Assembly (NCBI GenBank): GCA_921293015.1
Contig: OV121086.1
Location: 28,010,254-28,074,253 of the forward strand
Source of the DNA: Phorcus lineatus
Lineage: Eukaryota > Mollusca > Gastropoda > Trochida > Trochidae
Reading direction: 5' to 3'
DNA: 64,000 nucleotides
Shown: positions 49,445 through 62,608 of the stretch, one piece after another
How the letters are laid out: each line of letters begins with the position of its first letter
Position numbering within the stretch: position 1 is the first letter of the stretch
Program-made: the position numbers and the translations under genes
Notes under the pieces: generated by a model
The model's input: the letters and a program-made list of their open reading frames with translations, nothing else
The model's database searches: none
What the model was told of the DNA's origin: nothing

Positions 49445-49890
49445 CGATTTTGATATTTCACTCGGACCGTTCTCGTATGATATTTCACTCAGACCGTTCT
49501 CGTGTGATATTTCACTCGGACCGTTCTCGTGTGATATTTCACTCGGACCGTTCTCGTGTGATATTTCACTCGGACCGTTCTCGTGTGATATTTCACTCGG
49601 ACCGTTCTCGTGTGATATTTCACTCGGATCGTTCTCGTGTGATATTTCACTCGGACCGTTCTCGTGTGATATTTCACTCGGACCGTTCTCGTATGATATT
49701 TCACTCGGACCGTTCTCGTATGTTATTTCACTCGAACCGTTCTCGTGTGATATTCACTCTGACCGTTCTCGTATGATATTTCACTCGGACCGTTCTCGTA
49801 TGTTATTTCACTCGGACCGTTCTCGTGTGATATTTCACTCAGACCGTTCTCGTATGATATTTCACTCGGACCGTTCTCACTTGATAATTA
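49445..49890. repeat. 27 bp minisatellite, about 16 copies
   Basis: Unit: gatatttcactcggaccg plus ttctcgtgt, highly uniform over 450 bp, decaying at both ends. Because 27 is divisible by 3 and the unit lacks stops, long frames stay open on both strands (a nine-residue repeat such as ISLGPFSCD on plus). No start context, splice site or domain supports coding. Confidence 0.92.
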
Positions 49891-50934
49891 TCTTGGACCA
49901 TTCTCAATTTATATTTAACTCGGACACATGATATATCTCCATCTTAAACTTGCGGACACATGGTAACGCATTTATCTCGACGAGGACCCTTACTGTATGC
50001 TTGAAAATTTGGATTGGCCAAAATGGCAACTGATCTTGTCAATGTTTTTCTTTTATTTATGAATTTAAAAATATGATTTTCATATCACCGTTTAGAGCAC
50101 AAAAAGTATAGTTTTAAGTTTAAATTGTTTGGTCAAGTGACCTCGTCTATATGGTCCACCTTGGAAACGTTCGAAAATCGCCGTAGATTTCTAAATGTCG
50201 TGGCGGAACGCCGTGAAAGTGTCAGACGCACAGAACATGAGGGCATCATAATGCTCAGGTTGGTTTGAAAGTTTTATATGAATGAAGAGTCTGCGTTGGC
50301 TTCGACTAATGTGTGTATAGATTGGATTTCTTGTCCACCATTCCAATCCCCAACTCGCTGAAGGACAATCTCGTTGCGAGCAAATGAAGCGATAGGCCAC
50401 TGGCAAGTCTTGTGACTTGTAAAGGTTTTTTCACACGAACATTTTATTTTTACAAGAAATTGATTGTTCCAGTGCAGAAAAGGCTTAGTTAATTAATAAA
50501 TTTATTAATTAATTAGTGGCAAAATACACTGAGTTCGTAATGGTAGGGTTCAACAAACAAGCATAGCATAGCCTTTGTTTACCTAAAATTGGACAAGGGA
50601 TATATATCTTGGCAGTACGTCATCTATTCTTGGAGAAAATCTAATATTTGGCTTTGTTCAGAGATCACTTTCAGATTTTGTCTACAGGTTAATATGATAG
50701 CATATACATTTTAAGTGTTTCATATTTTTAATCTCATTTTAACCACTAGTTTTAATGCTGATCGCATATAGGTCATGTTTGGCCCAACGTCACCCTTAAA
50801 TCCAGCTCCCTACCTACCTCATCTCTTGTTACTAGGGTTGAGCATGACGCAGTTTAACATAGAAAAATATTCCTACGTCACGTGACCGCTTTTGGCCAAT
50901 GAGTATCCAACATTGCTGTGCAAGTCGAAATAAG

Positions 50935-51060
50935 AAATTATATGCAACTTGTCAGAGTTTGTCATAAAATGATATACAATTTGGCAGATCTTGTCCTAAA
51001 ATTAGCTACAAAATGGCAGATCTTGACCTAAAATGAGCTACAAAATGGCAGATCTTATCC
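50935..51060. repeat. Third acceptor-like tandem array
   Basis: Four units of the same family (tggcagatcttgtcctaaaa...) next to the exon relic at 51065-51110, suggesting each array marks a present or former CARD exon boundary. Confidence 0.65.
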
Positions 51061-51064
51061 ATCA

Positions 51065-51110
51065 CATTGGACGCCACTATGACTTTGATGTCCTAGAATG
51101 ATCCTTAAGT
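51065..51110 (-). pseudogene. Relic of a CARD second-half exon start
   Basis: Minus strand: ggatcattctag followed by GACATCAAAGTCATAGTGG resembles the acceptor and first codons of gene D exons (attctag, then GACAATCTCAAAGCC). Similarity fades after about 25 bp. Short, so uncertain. Confidence 0.35.
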
Positions 51111-51218
51111 TTTCAGGTGACGTGAAGGATATGTAACCTTTTCTCATGTTTACATTTGTTACTCTTCTCCATAAAAAGTTTCATTTCCCTTTCTTTTCGA
51201 GCTTATAAATCGCTGGTT

Positions 51219-52893
51219 GAATGGCGATTGTTGCCTGGCTTTTAGGGTATTGGTAAGAATTCGCTGAACAAAAATGCTGAAGGCGTTCTTTAGCCCGAAA
51301 ATGAAGAAACTTATCCAGTCTATGTATGAAAATATAAAGGCTTGCGTTAAAAATAATGCTGACTTTTCAGATTCTTTTGAAATACAACTTGGGGTTCGAC
51401 AAGGTTGTATACATAGTCCATTTCTATTTTGCTTTTTCATTAATGAATTATCAATTCAAATTGAAATCAATTGTGAGTACGGAATACAGTTACACCCAGG
51501 TTTGGTACAGATTTTTCTTTTGCGTTTTGCCGACGATATCGTACTGTTCTCAAGCACCGTAGCAGGTTTACAAGGACTAATTAATGAACTTGAAACTTAT
51601 TGAGATAATTTCAAGTTGACAGTAAATAGAAACAAAACCAAAGTCGTAGTTTTTAAGGAAGGAGGAATTTTATCCAAAAAGGAGAAATGGTGGTACAAAA
51701 ATAAAGAATTGGACTGCAAAAGTTCATATAAATATTTGGGATTGATTTTTAGCAATTCATTATCTTGGTCAATCCATGTTAGTTACGCTTGTTTAAAGCA
51801 CAAAAGGTGATGATCAGTATCTTTAAACAACTTAGTATCCTCGGAAATATAAATATAAAATCATATTTTAAAATATTTGATGCAAAAATTAAGCCGATTT
51901 TAACATATGGAGCTGAAATCTGGGGTTTGAATTATTACAACGAAATTGAAAGAGTCCATCTGAGAGCATGTAAAAAGTTTTTCGGTGTTAAATTGAGTAC
52001 GACGAATACAATTGTGTATGGAGAATGTGGTAGATATCCGTTGCAACTATTTACAAATATCAAAGCAATAAAGTATTGGTTAAAGTTACTAAATATACCG
52101 TCTTATTGTCTACCTAAAAAGTCTTACAACACGATGATGTTATATGATAAGAATGGTCATATCAAGTGGGTCACTTCATTTAGAAACTTCCTGTTTTCAA
52201 AGGGGTTTGGTTTTGTATGGTTAGACCAACATAAAGACTTGAATGATAAATTTATCTTTCAACTTACAAAAAGACTAAAAAAATAATTATTTACAAGAAT
52301 GGCTAGAAAAGATATCACTTTCCAGTAAATGCCTGTATTATGGAATGTTTAAATGTACCTTGGAGTCAGAAATATCTCTCTCATGTTTAAATGTAAAAAA
52401 GTTTCGTATAGCTTTAAGTAGACTTAGGTGTTCTTCACATGACTTATTCATCGAGAGTGGAAGATTCAAATCAATCCAAAATGAAAATCGAATTTGCAAA
52501 CTTTGTAATCTTATCGAAATAGAAGATGAATATCATTTTGTTTTAATTCGCCCTGTCTACAATTTTTTAAGAAAGTTATACATTAAAAGAAATTTCCTTG
52601 ACCATCCAAACCTTTTCAAGTTCGTTGACTTGTTGAATAACACAAATCATACAGTGCTTCAAAATCTGTCCATGTTTGTTTACTATGCAATGTTATTTGG
52701 ATCAGAATTTATCAAGAAACATGATATAAATTACACTTAATTGTTGTCAAGTTAAGTTTAGTACATAAGCGTGTACACATGCAAGCATTGTACTACAGGC
52801 CTGTGGCCTTTCAGTACCGGAAATATATTGAATTGAAAGAATGGCGATTGTTGCCTGGCTTTTAGGGTATTGGTAAGAATTCGCTGAACAAAA
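51219..52893 (+). mobile_element. 5'-truncated LINE flanked by 55 bp direct repeats
   Basis: Coding remnants at 51274-52740 include reverse-transcriptase boxes LGVRQGCIHSPFLF and LLRFADDIVLFS, then KLTVNRNKTKVVVF, SYKYLGLIFS and PILTYGAEIWGL, and a late CKLCNLIEIEDEYHF motif. A TGA at 51601 and two frame changes (about 51790-51810 and 52286-52345) show decay. The 3' end is attgaattgaaag. 51219-51273 and 52839-52893 are identical over 55 bp, an unusually long target duplication. Clade probably CR1/jockey-like; not certain. Confidence 0.85.
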
Positions 52894-53101
52894 TTGTTGA
52901 AGCCGATATTTAAATCCCCCACTTGGATCAATAAAGTTGAGATACTCGGAACATCTACACTTTCTGCTCATTTTTATATCATGGAATGTGAATTTTTGCC
53001 CATGCCTACCCATTGATAACGGAGTTGGTGACATTCTTAGAACAATGAAAAATTCTTTGATAGAATGGTAATTTTTTGGACAGGTAGGAATTCTTTCCTG
53101 T

Positions 53102-53235
53102 TCTTCTTCAGTCAGCAGTACCCGTCTACATTTAAGTAATATGTCCAGACGTATAGGATCAACGTGACTACAAAAATCTTCAGCTATTTTAATTTTGAGA
53201 ACGTCATAAAACGGCTAACCGCCAGCGAGCATCGG
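53102..53235 (-). pseudogene. Dead CARD first-half exon
   Basis: Minus-strand similarity to gene D: FYDVLK, VDPIR and RRVLLTEEEQ are all readable. The frame has TAG where D has CAG (just before PFYDV), upstream codons are shifted, and the donor is CAGgaaaga instead of CAGgtgaga. A MITE lies about 60 bp further upstream. Confidence 0.75.
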
Positions 53236-53298
53236 GGGATTGGGACATCGCCCATTTGTCGACGTTGTGTTATGAAATGACGATTACTTTTATCTAAA

Positions 53299-53420
53299 CT
53301 GGGCCTGCTTTCACAAAGCTACCTTAACTAAGGTTAACCTTAACTCCCATACTTTAACATTGCACTAAGGTTACCATAAGGACTTACGATCACCTTAGGG
53401 CTTTGTGAAAGGAGACCCAG
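53299..53420. mobile_element. MITE family 1, copy in gene D upstream region
   Basis: 122 bp with inverted ends CTGGGCCTGCTTTCACAAAGC / CTTTGTGAAAGGAGACCCAG. Same length and interior as the copy at 58624. Confidence 0.82.
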
Positions 53421-54978
53421 AACTATATCTAAGTGACTTAGAAAGAGTATTTGAGTCAACCATTATCAATGGTGTTAGTGCATGTATATCGAGAGGTATT
53501 GACTGTTGCTGAAATCAGTTCAATGCTTGAAATATTGACAATAAAACGGAGCAAGAGAAAACCGGACAGTAGATAGAAATAGTGTTAAATAGGTATTTCG
53601 GGATTTATATGATTTTAATTGGGTTTATGAGAACTTAAATCAGTACATAATATATTTTGGCTCGAAAGCAGGCCAAATGAAAACGGTTGGTAAAAAAACA
53701 ATCGTGGTCACTTCAACATTATCGCTACCTTAAACGATGTATAACATATATAAAGATTACCTTATACATCAACATATAAAGTTTACACGTTTTGTCGATC
53801 AATATGGTAAAACAATAGAGCTGATTTGTATGGATACTGTACAGTCACTTTTTTGTGGCTTTTTGTTGATTTTGTACATGATTATGGTATTAAATAAATT
53901 ATAAATAATGAGGGCCTCAAGAACATGGAACAATTACAATTGTCACAATATAAAATCATATTTCCATAGTTTTATAAACTTAGACATTACATTATTTTGT
54001 TATACAAATTACTCTTCTCACGTGTCATATTTTTTCACCTCGAGTTCAGATACGATTTACTATCTAAATATCGAGTATGAGTTCAAGAATTATTATCAAC
54101 ATCGTTCTTTAAGTTGTCACTAAATTAGTCCACTGCACTACCAAGGAAATACGGTGAAACCTAATGGCAACTACTGGATCTTCGTATAATATAATCGCGA
54201 GTAAAATTAATGATAGCTTAAACCACAGGTGATAAATATTACTTAACTCAAAAAGCTGATTAAGGTACGTTTTAATTACCTCTTCTTCTTTCTTATATAA
54301 CATGCATCTATAAAATCGTCGCTTTGAGAGAAAAGGGCGTAAATGACGTCGTATATCAATTGCAAATGAATGGTCAACGAAGTTAAATTCAAGATGGTAC
54401 AATTTGTCGGACACATACATATTTTATACATTTCCTTCATAAATGCTAAAAAAGAAATTTGAAACAGCGATTTCAACTACTTTGGTGTGTGAACAGATAT
54501 ATGATTGAAAGGAATTTACCCTGATGAGCGACATTTCGTTTATGTCTTGACTGAAACAACTATTTTAACACGTTAAAATTCGAAAAATATGAATATGATT
54601 TAAAAAAATATGTAATACGTAATATGTAATATGATCAAACCAACCGGCAAATACCAAACCGGCAAAGAAACGAACCCGTTACACCTGTACTTTATAATGC
54701 TACAGGTAAAGTTACAGGTATAAGCGAACCGGGAAGTAGCAAGTCATATGATAGTATAGTGACACTGCATTAACAATAGATCGCGATGGCCTTTCGGGAT
54801 TGTATTTATTCAGGGGTTGATTTCGTTCACCTCGGTATTGTATAGTTTTGCATTTTGACTTGTAACTCATACAGTTCAATATAAACACTTTTACTCTATT
54901 GATTTCGATTCCATTTAAAGTGAATTCTGTTGAATAGTTATGCATGTTAGAATACTATTTATAAAATTTGAACACAAG

Positions 54979-55104
54979 CAGTGGCGGATACAGGAATGCT
55001 GAAGAGAAGAGAGGGGGTACCCCTCAGGGGGGATGGGGTGGGGGTGGGGGGGAGGACGGGGAGTTTATCTAATCACCTGAACCCTTCTCCTCAATCTGCC
55101 ACTG
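54979..55104. mobile_element. hAT-like MITE containing a G-rich core
   Basis: Inverted ends CAGTGGCGGATACAGG / AATCTGCCACTG over 126 bp. The core has G runs of 6, 4, 5 and 7 separated by AT, T and T, a textbook quadruplex pattern on the plus strand. Confidence 0.65.
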
Positions 55105-55906
55105 TAAACATTACTGGTAGAGTAATTTCAATGTTTAAACAGTCCTACAACAGCATGTATTACACGTTGCACATATGATTAATTACCTAGGAAGTTGCAG
55201 CTTGCCTTCTACTTACTGTGAAGTGATTAATGCCCGACCAACACAACGACCAGGAACTAAATTGAGTTATACTTTAACATCGGTATGCCAATCAAAGGGA
55301 GGTAATTCATGCCATGGTATCTGGTATGAGACTTATCAGACCAGGAAGTTACATAAAATGGTCTTTCCCTCCATCTGTAAATCTATCCTTCCCCGAAACA
55401 CAACCTCTTGAAGTGCATATTAAAATGGGAAATGATAAAACTCATTGGCCTGAGGCTTCTTTCATATTGAAATAAAATGATAGTTTTTAAGAAACTTAAA
55501 TTTTGAAGACTTGGTGCATTTTTACCCCTGGATTTGATATCAAACCGAGCATGCGAGGTTTGACATGTTAATTTAGGGGTAAACAAATGCACTACATACA
55601 TGTTCAACCGAAAATACAAAACAGAAAGGATTTATATCCATTCCAGCATGACTAATAAGAAAAGTAATTAGAAAATAATTTGCCTTGCGCAAAAGCAATG
55701 TGATTAGGTCGAACCAGTTCAGACCGGTTCCACTTTCTTGCGAAACCACGGTACATTTCCATTTTCGAAGAACACACCTCAATAACATTTATCAAAATAC
55801 ACACCAAAAAGATTGTCAATACAAATCTTCTTCATTTCCTTGAGGATACTTTCAACAGGGGACAGATATTTTATATCATCAGAATTATAACTTTCACGTA
55901 AAGACA

Positions 55907-56170
55907 CATTCTGCTACATCAGCGTATTTGCCTCGCCTAGCTCCAACATATACCCTGATATCCTTCGGCCTAAAAGGCTCGTATCGCTAAATATAGCAAG
56001 CCAATGAAATGACTCGCATTCAGCAATAGCAGCACCACCCGGATGAGAATAATGTAGGCTATAAATAACCATGAGTAACCAGTCGTAAGCGATACGAGCG
56101 TTATAGGCCGAAGGATATCAGGGTATATGATGGAGATAGGCGGAGACAAATACGCTGATGTAGCAGGATG
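55907..56170. mobile_element. Foldback MITE family 2, copy 2
   Basis: Same family: ctgctacatcagcgtatttg at one end and caaatacgctgatgtagcag at the other, and the inner pair atatccttcggcct / aggccgaaggatat is perfect. Confidence 0.82.
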
Positions 56171-56378
56171 GTAAAGACATAGGTCGACCTATCACCCCTT
56201 GAAGACCGACACGGACTGACACAATCAAGGGACGTTAATCTTAAATTTGTTGTTCAATACAAGTACGAACCCCTCACGCTACAAGTGAGTTGTTTCAAAG
56301 AACGGACAAGCAAGCTTTATACTTTATCATTGTTGAGAACAATGTGCCAGGAAATGTTGTCACTTGTAGATTAGAGGC

Positions 56379-56400
56379 GGGGGGGGGGGGGGGGGGGGGG
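56379..56400. repeat. Poly-G run of 22
   Basis: Uninterrupted G tract; may be unstable or mis-sized in assembly. Confidence 0.9.
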
Positions 56401-58623
56401 AGGGAAGCATTTTTGCAAAATTGAAGAATAGCGTCGCTCCTGTTCATTCGACGAATCACTGTTAAGCGCTAGCGTTTCTGTACGAAGCTATACCTCGATT
56501 TGAAATTAAATTTAGAGTTTAAAAAATGACCTACAATCAACTTAACAATAAAACCAAAGAAGGATTTATATCCTAAGTTTCTTCAAAGTTATGGGTTTCT
56601 TAGGAGACTTAGCGGCCTCGCAATGACACTTCGGTGTGCTATCAGGTTGAGTGTCGAGCCCGGGGCCCCCAGGTGGGCGGGGCTGTGGGTCCCGTGAGTT
56701 TATCTGGGTAAGGTCGACACAGTCGGTCCCCAGCTCCGTGCTTCTGGGGAATTAAAAATCATCTACTGGGAATGTGAAACAACGTCCATGGATGCTAAAC
56801 ACTATGCCATGGAGACTAAACACTATGCCATGGAGACTAAACACTGTAGGTGGACATGTTTGGCGGGTGAGAACAAATGTAATGTAAGTGAATGGTGGTA
56901 AATATTGATTTATATATATTTCTCTTAGTATGTGGTAAATTTGTCGAGCACAGTTAAAACCGTGGATTAATGCCATAGCTATATGAATACAAGGTGATAT
57001 AATTTCTTACATTTTGATTTGATATGTTTAGGTAAATTATATGTGTTACATATATCATTGACTCTTATAAGGGATTTGTCTATAATAATATAAATTTATT
57101 ATAAATTTTATACGATTAAAATTAACAAAGAGTTTGAATTAAATATTATTCTATATCTAGTTATATAATTTTTATATTGGCAATAAACAGTTTTGAGCTA
57201 CACTTTATATGTGTTTTCTGATAACTGCAAATATTCAGTGACGATGAAGAAAACCGTAATTCGTGTCGTTAACATGGTATATCATGGGCGCGAATATGAT
57301 ATACTGTTTTTTTACAGAAGTAACAATCAAACCCATAATGGATATATCTCCTTAATTTCTTCAAATTTATAGGTTTTAAGTATGTCGGTAAAAATTTCGA
57401 TTTAAAAATTTCGTATTAAAAAGGATGTACATTAAAACGATTAAAATCATTTCTAAAAACAATATACAGATTTAACAGATACGGATTTTGTCTTTCTTAA
57501 ATTTGGATACATAGGATAATGTGTTGCCTGGCAACGTCGTTTTGAAGAGTATGACATGATTACATTCTTATTTCACAACATTAGTAAGATAGACATAATG
57601 ACATTAAATTCTAGAATTTAACGTTGGTAAAAAATGATGAATCTGCTTTCTCATGTTGTTAAAAGCTTCTTGTAATCAACATTTTATTTATAGTATAAAT
57701 ATATGCATTTTACTTACACTTACATAAATCAGCTATACGTTTACTCAATGGAATTTTAGGGGTCTTTTTGGATGATAATATTAGATCTGTGTTAATTAAT
57801 GCATAAGTTTAACTTCATTTTAATTTTTTAATTTTCGTTTTCATTGCAACCAGAACATGTGAAACACATAAAAAAATATGTCTTCACCAAGTACAATGTA
57901 TTTTCTGTATGACAAAATCTTAATTGTTATAGTAAATTGTTATTTTTAGGAGTATTTCCTTGAATTGTGTCTCAAAATAGATTACAAACGACAGTCTCAT
58001 TGTCCTTTAAATGTAGTCAACCATTTTATTTATTGGACCTCTCTATTTTGCAGCGTGACCTATATTGTGTTTATCCAAGCGTTGACTCCTTGTAAGAAGC
58101 AAATGTTATTTTTCATGCATGTCAACAAGTATGTTTTCTTTCTTTATGATAATGCTTATATTTTCAGATATTATTTATGAGAATATATTACAATAACCAA
58201 TGATTCTGATTCATGAAAAATTTTAACTTTCAAATTTGAATTTACCTTTTAAGACGATAGCAAATATGACTTAATTCTTCAACAATTCACATGCGATTGA
58301 TAACATCTTTTGAAAACAATACAAGCGTTACTAAAATCAAAACTATTGACCTTCTCCGATGATCCCATTTTTCAAGAATTTTCCTTCAACCACAGAGGTC
58401 CTGAGAAATGAATAGAAAGACAGGTGATTCACGTTAATGGGGCAGTAGCACAATTTCGGGGTAGACAAAGGGATCTCACGAACATCACGAATATAGAACT
58501 AAATATTACCAGTTGCAAGGCAATCTATAGAGGCAGTTCTAAAATGAACGTAACATGATCGGTTACCTAACGCGATTAAAGGTGTTCATACTAGAATGGC
58601 CACCAACAGTTTTCGCTTAATAC

Positions 58624-58745
58624 CTGGGCCTGCTTTCACAAAGCAACCTTAACTAAGGTTAACCTTAAATCCCATTCTTTAACATTGCACTAAGGCTACC
58701 TTAAGGACTTACGATCACCTTAGGGCTTTGTGAAAGCAGGCCCAG
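58624..58745. mobile_element. MITE family 1, best-preserved copy
   Basis: 122 bp, near-perfect inverted ends CTGGGCCTGCTTTCACAAAG / CTTTGTGAAAGCAGGCCCAG, flanked by ATAC on both sides (possible 4 bp target duplication). Confidence 0.85.
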
Positions 58746-60609
58746 ATACTTTCTTATAAGACCACGGACAATCGAGTTGGGATATGAGGCGTTTTACCCT
58801 CTGGAAATTACGTATTGGTCATAAACATAAATTTATTGGGGAATTCAAGAAATCACAATTTCCAAAACTTGCTACTTCTCCTTTAAAGGCGTCTGGTTCA
58901 TTACACTGTATACCTGGTTCGATTTGATTTAAATGAGATATGTATTAGTCTAGATACACCGCAAACTTGAAAGGCTTACATTAAGAAATATTTGGTTTTC
59001 CTTCATTTATACATTTCGGAGATATTTTCTTATTGCTCAACCGTTTAAAAATCTGTTATTTAGAAACTCTTTAATTCCACATTCTTTCGTTCATTATCTT
59101 GAACTTTAACACTGTTATGACTGGTCTGTGAATATTCACGTCAGTGTCAACATTGACGGGTGTGTTAATATACATATCAGTGGAAAGGGGTGAGTAGATT
59201 TTCGGTTTTAAACTGTTTAACTATTTCAAAACAATTATTTACAAAACAAATCTTTCTATTGGTATCTTTAACTTTAACACAGTTCCGATGGGTCTATGAA
59301 TATACAGGTTGCTGGAAATGGGTGAGTGGAGCTTAATTTTCTCTAAATGGTATATTTGTCTTTTGCTCTCATGCCAAGGGTAATTTGAAATTGTTTACAT
59401 GTATATAAGGATATACTGCTCCAAGGGAAACAAATGCTAATTAGTATCATTGCTTGTCATACCAGTATGCAAAGTGCACATTGTTAAACTGTTGTATTAT
59501 TCAGAATTATTCATACGTAATTAACAATAAAATGCTAGGAAATATCGGAAATAAGTATAATGTAAGTAGTACGTAAGTTTAAGGTTCAGCAGATGAACTT
59601 TCATGTATACTTCTGTATCCGTTTACGATTTTAATATCTATATTACAATTTTAAAGATAAAAAATTTCATAAGATAGATTTGAAATCAAATCAAGAGTTT
59701 TATCCTGTCTTCTGTAAACATATGTAAAGCACATCACCCAATAAAATGAACATGATACCTGACAAGTTTTGTAAATTATATATTACGTACATGTATGTTC
59801 TGTTCATGAGTAATAAAATGAAAATTATTAATAGGTTTGAATCATGTTATGAATTAGCTTCTAAATAAATCTCGATATTAACTTACCGATTTCTCAAATC
59901 TTTTGGCGATTGACACTCAGCTCTCCCAAACCCCCTTAAATACATGCCCTTGAAAGTGATATGAATAGAATCTTTGAACAGAAGTTTCTTCAGATATCAA
60001 ACATTTTTAAGTTATGAACAACCGAGTTTTAACAGCTGATCTTCTTTATGCATATGCCTAAATTAGATAAAGAATATGCACCATAGGTACAATACAAAAT
60101 TGTAACTCGTAGATATAAATGACTGCTTCGTGACATGATATGATTCATGAAATGTTTAAACTAGCTGTTGAACTAGCTTTTAGGCTAGCTGTTGGGTTTA
60201 TGGTGTATATATTTTGTATACAACAAAGACAAAATTATGAAGGGTGTGAGAGTTGTCAAATCAGACGACAACATTTTAAAATGATTTTAGTAAACGTGAC
60301 GTACATTGTGTCTCAGTTTTTGATATCCAAATACTATGAATGAGAAATCCTATAAAATGGAATACAAAAATAGTAATGATTAAACTTAAGTTTGCCTTTT
60401 GTCAACTTCGATATGACATTAGTTTTTTCATTTGTCATTTTTTTATCACGCATACGTTTCACGAGGCACCTGAGGGTAAAGAATGAAGTGACAAACTCAA
60501 ATCAGATCTTTAAGGATTTAATGATTTCATTTCATCAACAACTGGTAATGGTTTAATTCTCACGTTATTTAGGACCATAATCCAATGGAATTTTGAAGGG
60601 TTTGACGAT

Positions 60610-62608
60610 CTTTCGTGAGAATTGCCATGGCCACCAAACGTTATGCTTATTCAATAATGATTGTTACATTGTTACGTGATGTCCCCATTATCAACCCCTG
60701 ACATTTATGTCTTTTTGAGGGAGCATTGTCATGTATTGGAAATTGGTTTATTTCAATGTTCGTGGACTCGTATTCTGCGTCAAGCATTATTCCGGAAATG
60801 GCGACGTGTACTGCCAACGTTATACTCTTTAGGCTTTAGATCAAGATGTCTATTGAAACAGAAACAGGTTGTATAAATAAATAACCCCATTGCATGTGGT
60901 CCGGTGTTTTAGTCTCTGTAGGCACATGTGTTTGCTGTATAAAATGCGGTATAACACTGATTTTTTATTTTAAAATTATGAAATTAATATACTAATGGGT
61001 ATCATTATTGAAAGCATTTAGTTAGAAAGTAAACTTACAAGTCCGTGCTAAATTGGTTTTGTTAGAAAACTACTGATCTAAATATGCAGGAGCTCAACAG
61101 ATTTTCTGCCTCGGCATCGGGCAAAACTATATATGAGGAAGTAATGATAGGAATTAAATTACGAAAACTTAAGTAAAAAAATCACTCTATATATTTATAT
61201 ATCATAATACAGCTTAGAGTATTGAAAAAAAGTACGGTTTGGTGTGCCTTTAATTTTTTCCGATGGTTGAATCAAATTGAAAAATGTCACGTGAATCATA
61301 ATCTTGTTCAAGAATATTCAATCCAAACAAAGGTTCCTGAAATCCTTTCTGGGAAGTATTTCTCGGTTCCCTAAATCCAGTAACATTGAAAAATTGCAAC
61401 ATTGATATCGTCCCTTTCTATAATAAAATTGTCGACATTTCGACAGATCGCTGTTACATAAAATATATGTGCATCACACAAGTGAAAAGTTAGGGAAAAG
61501 GTAAAAGAACCAATCAAATTCTCGCTTTCAATTAGGATTCCACATCGCTTGCACAAGTTAAGATGCCAGAGAATTGGGCGATGATTCACAGACTTCAACT
61601 TTGTTGAAGGTTTATTCAGTTTTTATATTTGTACTGGATGAAAGTGTTATGAAAATCTTTATGAAAGTGTTGTGAAAAAGTTATGGAAATGTTGGATGAG
61701 ATCATTTTGACATAGATTGATACCAATTTAACATTGCATTCTCTTAACGTAAAATCTAAATTGAAAGTATGAAATCTCGGCTGTAAATATCTGTCCTTGA
61801 AGGATATTTATCTGAGTGCACAAAAAACCCTTATTGTGCCTATTTTAGGCATTTATGTTCCTCTGAAAAGGGAGTAATTTGAGGGTTTATAGACCAAGAA
61901 TCACATCTTTAAAATTTATGTGCAATTAAGATTTAATAGTTATTTATTCGGGACGGTCGGACGACGCCACAACATTAACCTTCCTCGGTAAGGAGTATAA
62001 AAAACCACGCAACATGAAACAACCGAAATTGCCGCTGCAAGCTTCTGAACTTCAGCAAGTTAAGTTTGCCTCTCAACTCAGGTGTTTTTAACAAGAGTGG
62101 GACGATTGAAGGGAATATTTATTGTCATAATTCTTCACATCACAGCTATTATATAAAACTTATCTTTAAGAAACACTCAGCAATATTAATAACATATTGT
62201 TTAGCCTTTAAACGGACCTAAATGCAATATATGGTCATATGAACTTACAAAAATCGTACACATTCAATTCCAATGACAAATGCTCGCCGTCTTCAATAGC
62301 CAAAAAAATCCATATCTATTCAAAGAAGCTGAAAGCACTCGTTAAGTTTAAATTAATTCTAGTCATATATAACACATCAAACACTGTCAACACGTAACTG
62401 TCTTTGATGTCTTAAGATAAGTTTCCAAAATTACGTTTGACTAATCGACACGATTTTCGATCCGGTTTTTGATCATGATCTTGATCATTTTCAGCAAAAC
62501 TCGGTACTTCTCACAAATGGCACCAATGATTAAGTTTTGTATATATGACTCCAACAACGTATATGTGTCCCTTCAAGGCAACATAACACCCCTGAAAAAC
62601 ATATATAG
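60610..62608. repeat. 3'-flanking duplication block of gene C
   Basis: Same block, colinear with A and B and without the B insertion. Confidence 0.85.

Larger units (their letters stand above)
53441..60609. other. Intergenic; only repeats recognised
   Basis: Besides the MITEs, G tract and a triplicated catggagactaaacact unit near 56785-56850, nothing coding is supported. The GC-rich segment 56590-56750 is distinct in composition but has no motif I can name. Confidence 0.5.

Noticed and set aside
49389-49931. 180-residue open frame of nine-residue repeats
   Set aside because: It follows mechanically from a 27 bp stop-free minisatellite; the opposite strand is equally open.
52747-53034. 95-codon minus-strand frame
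   Set aside because: Spans the LINE end and its direct repeat, so it cannot be an ancestral gene.
54515-54570. CTGATGA with GACAT/AUGUC pairing and GAAA
   Set aside because: Extra unpaired bases lie between the stem and GAAA, and the flanks do not form stem I.
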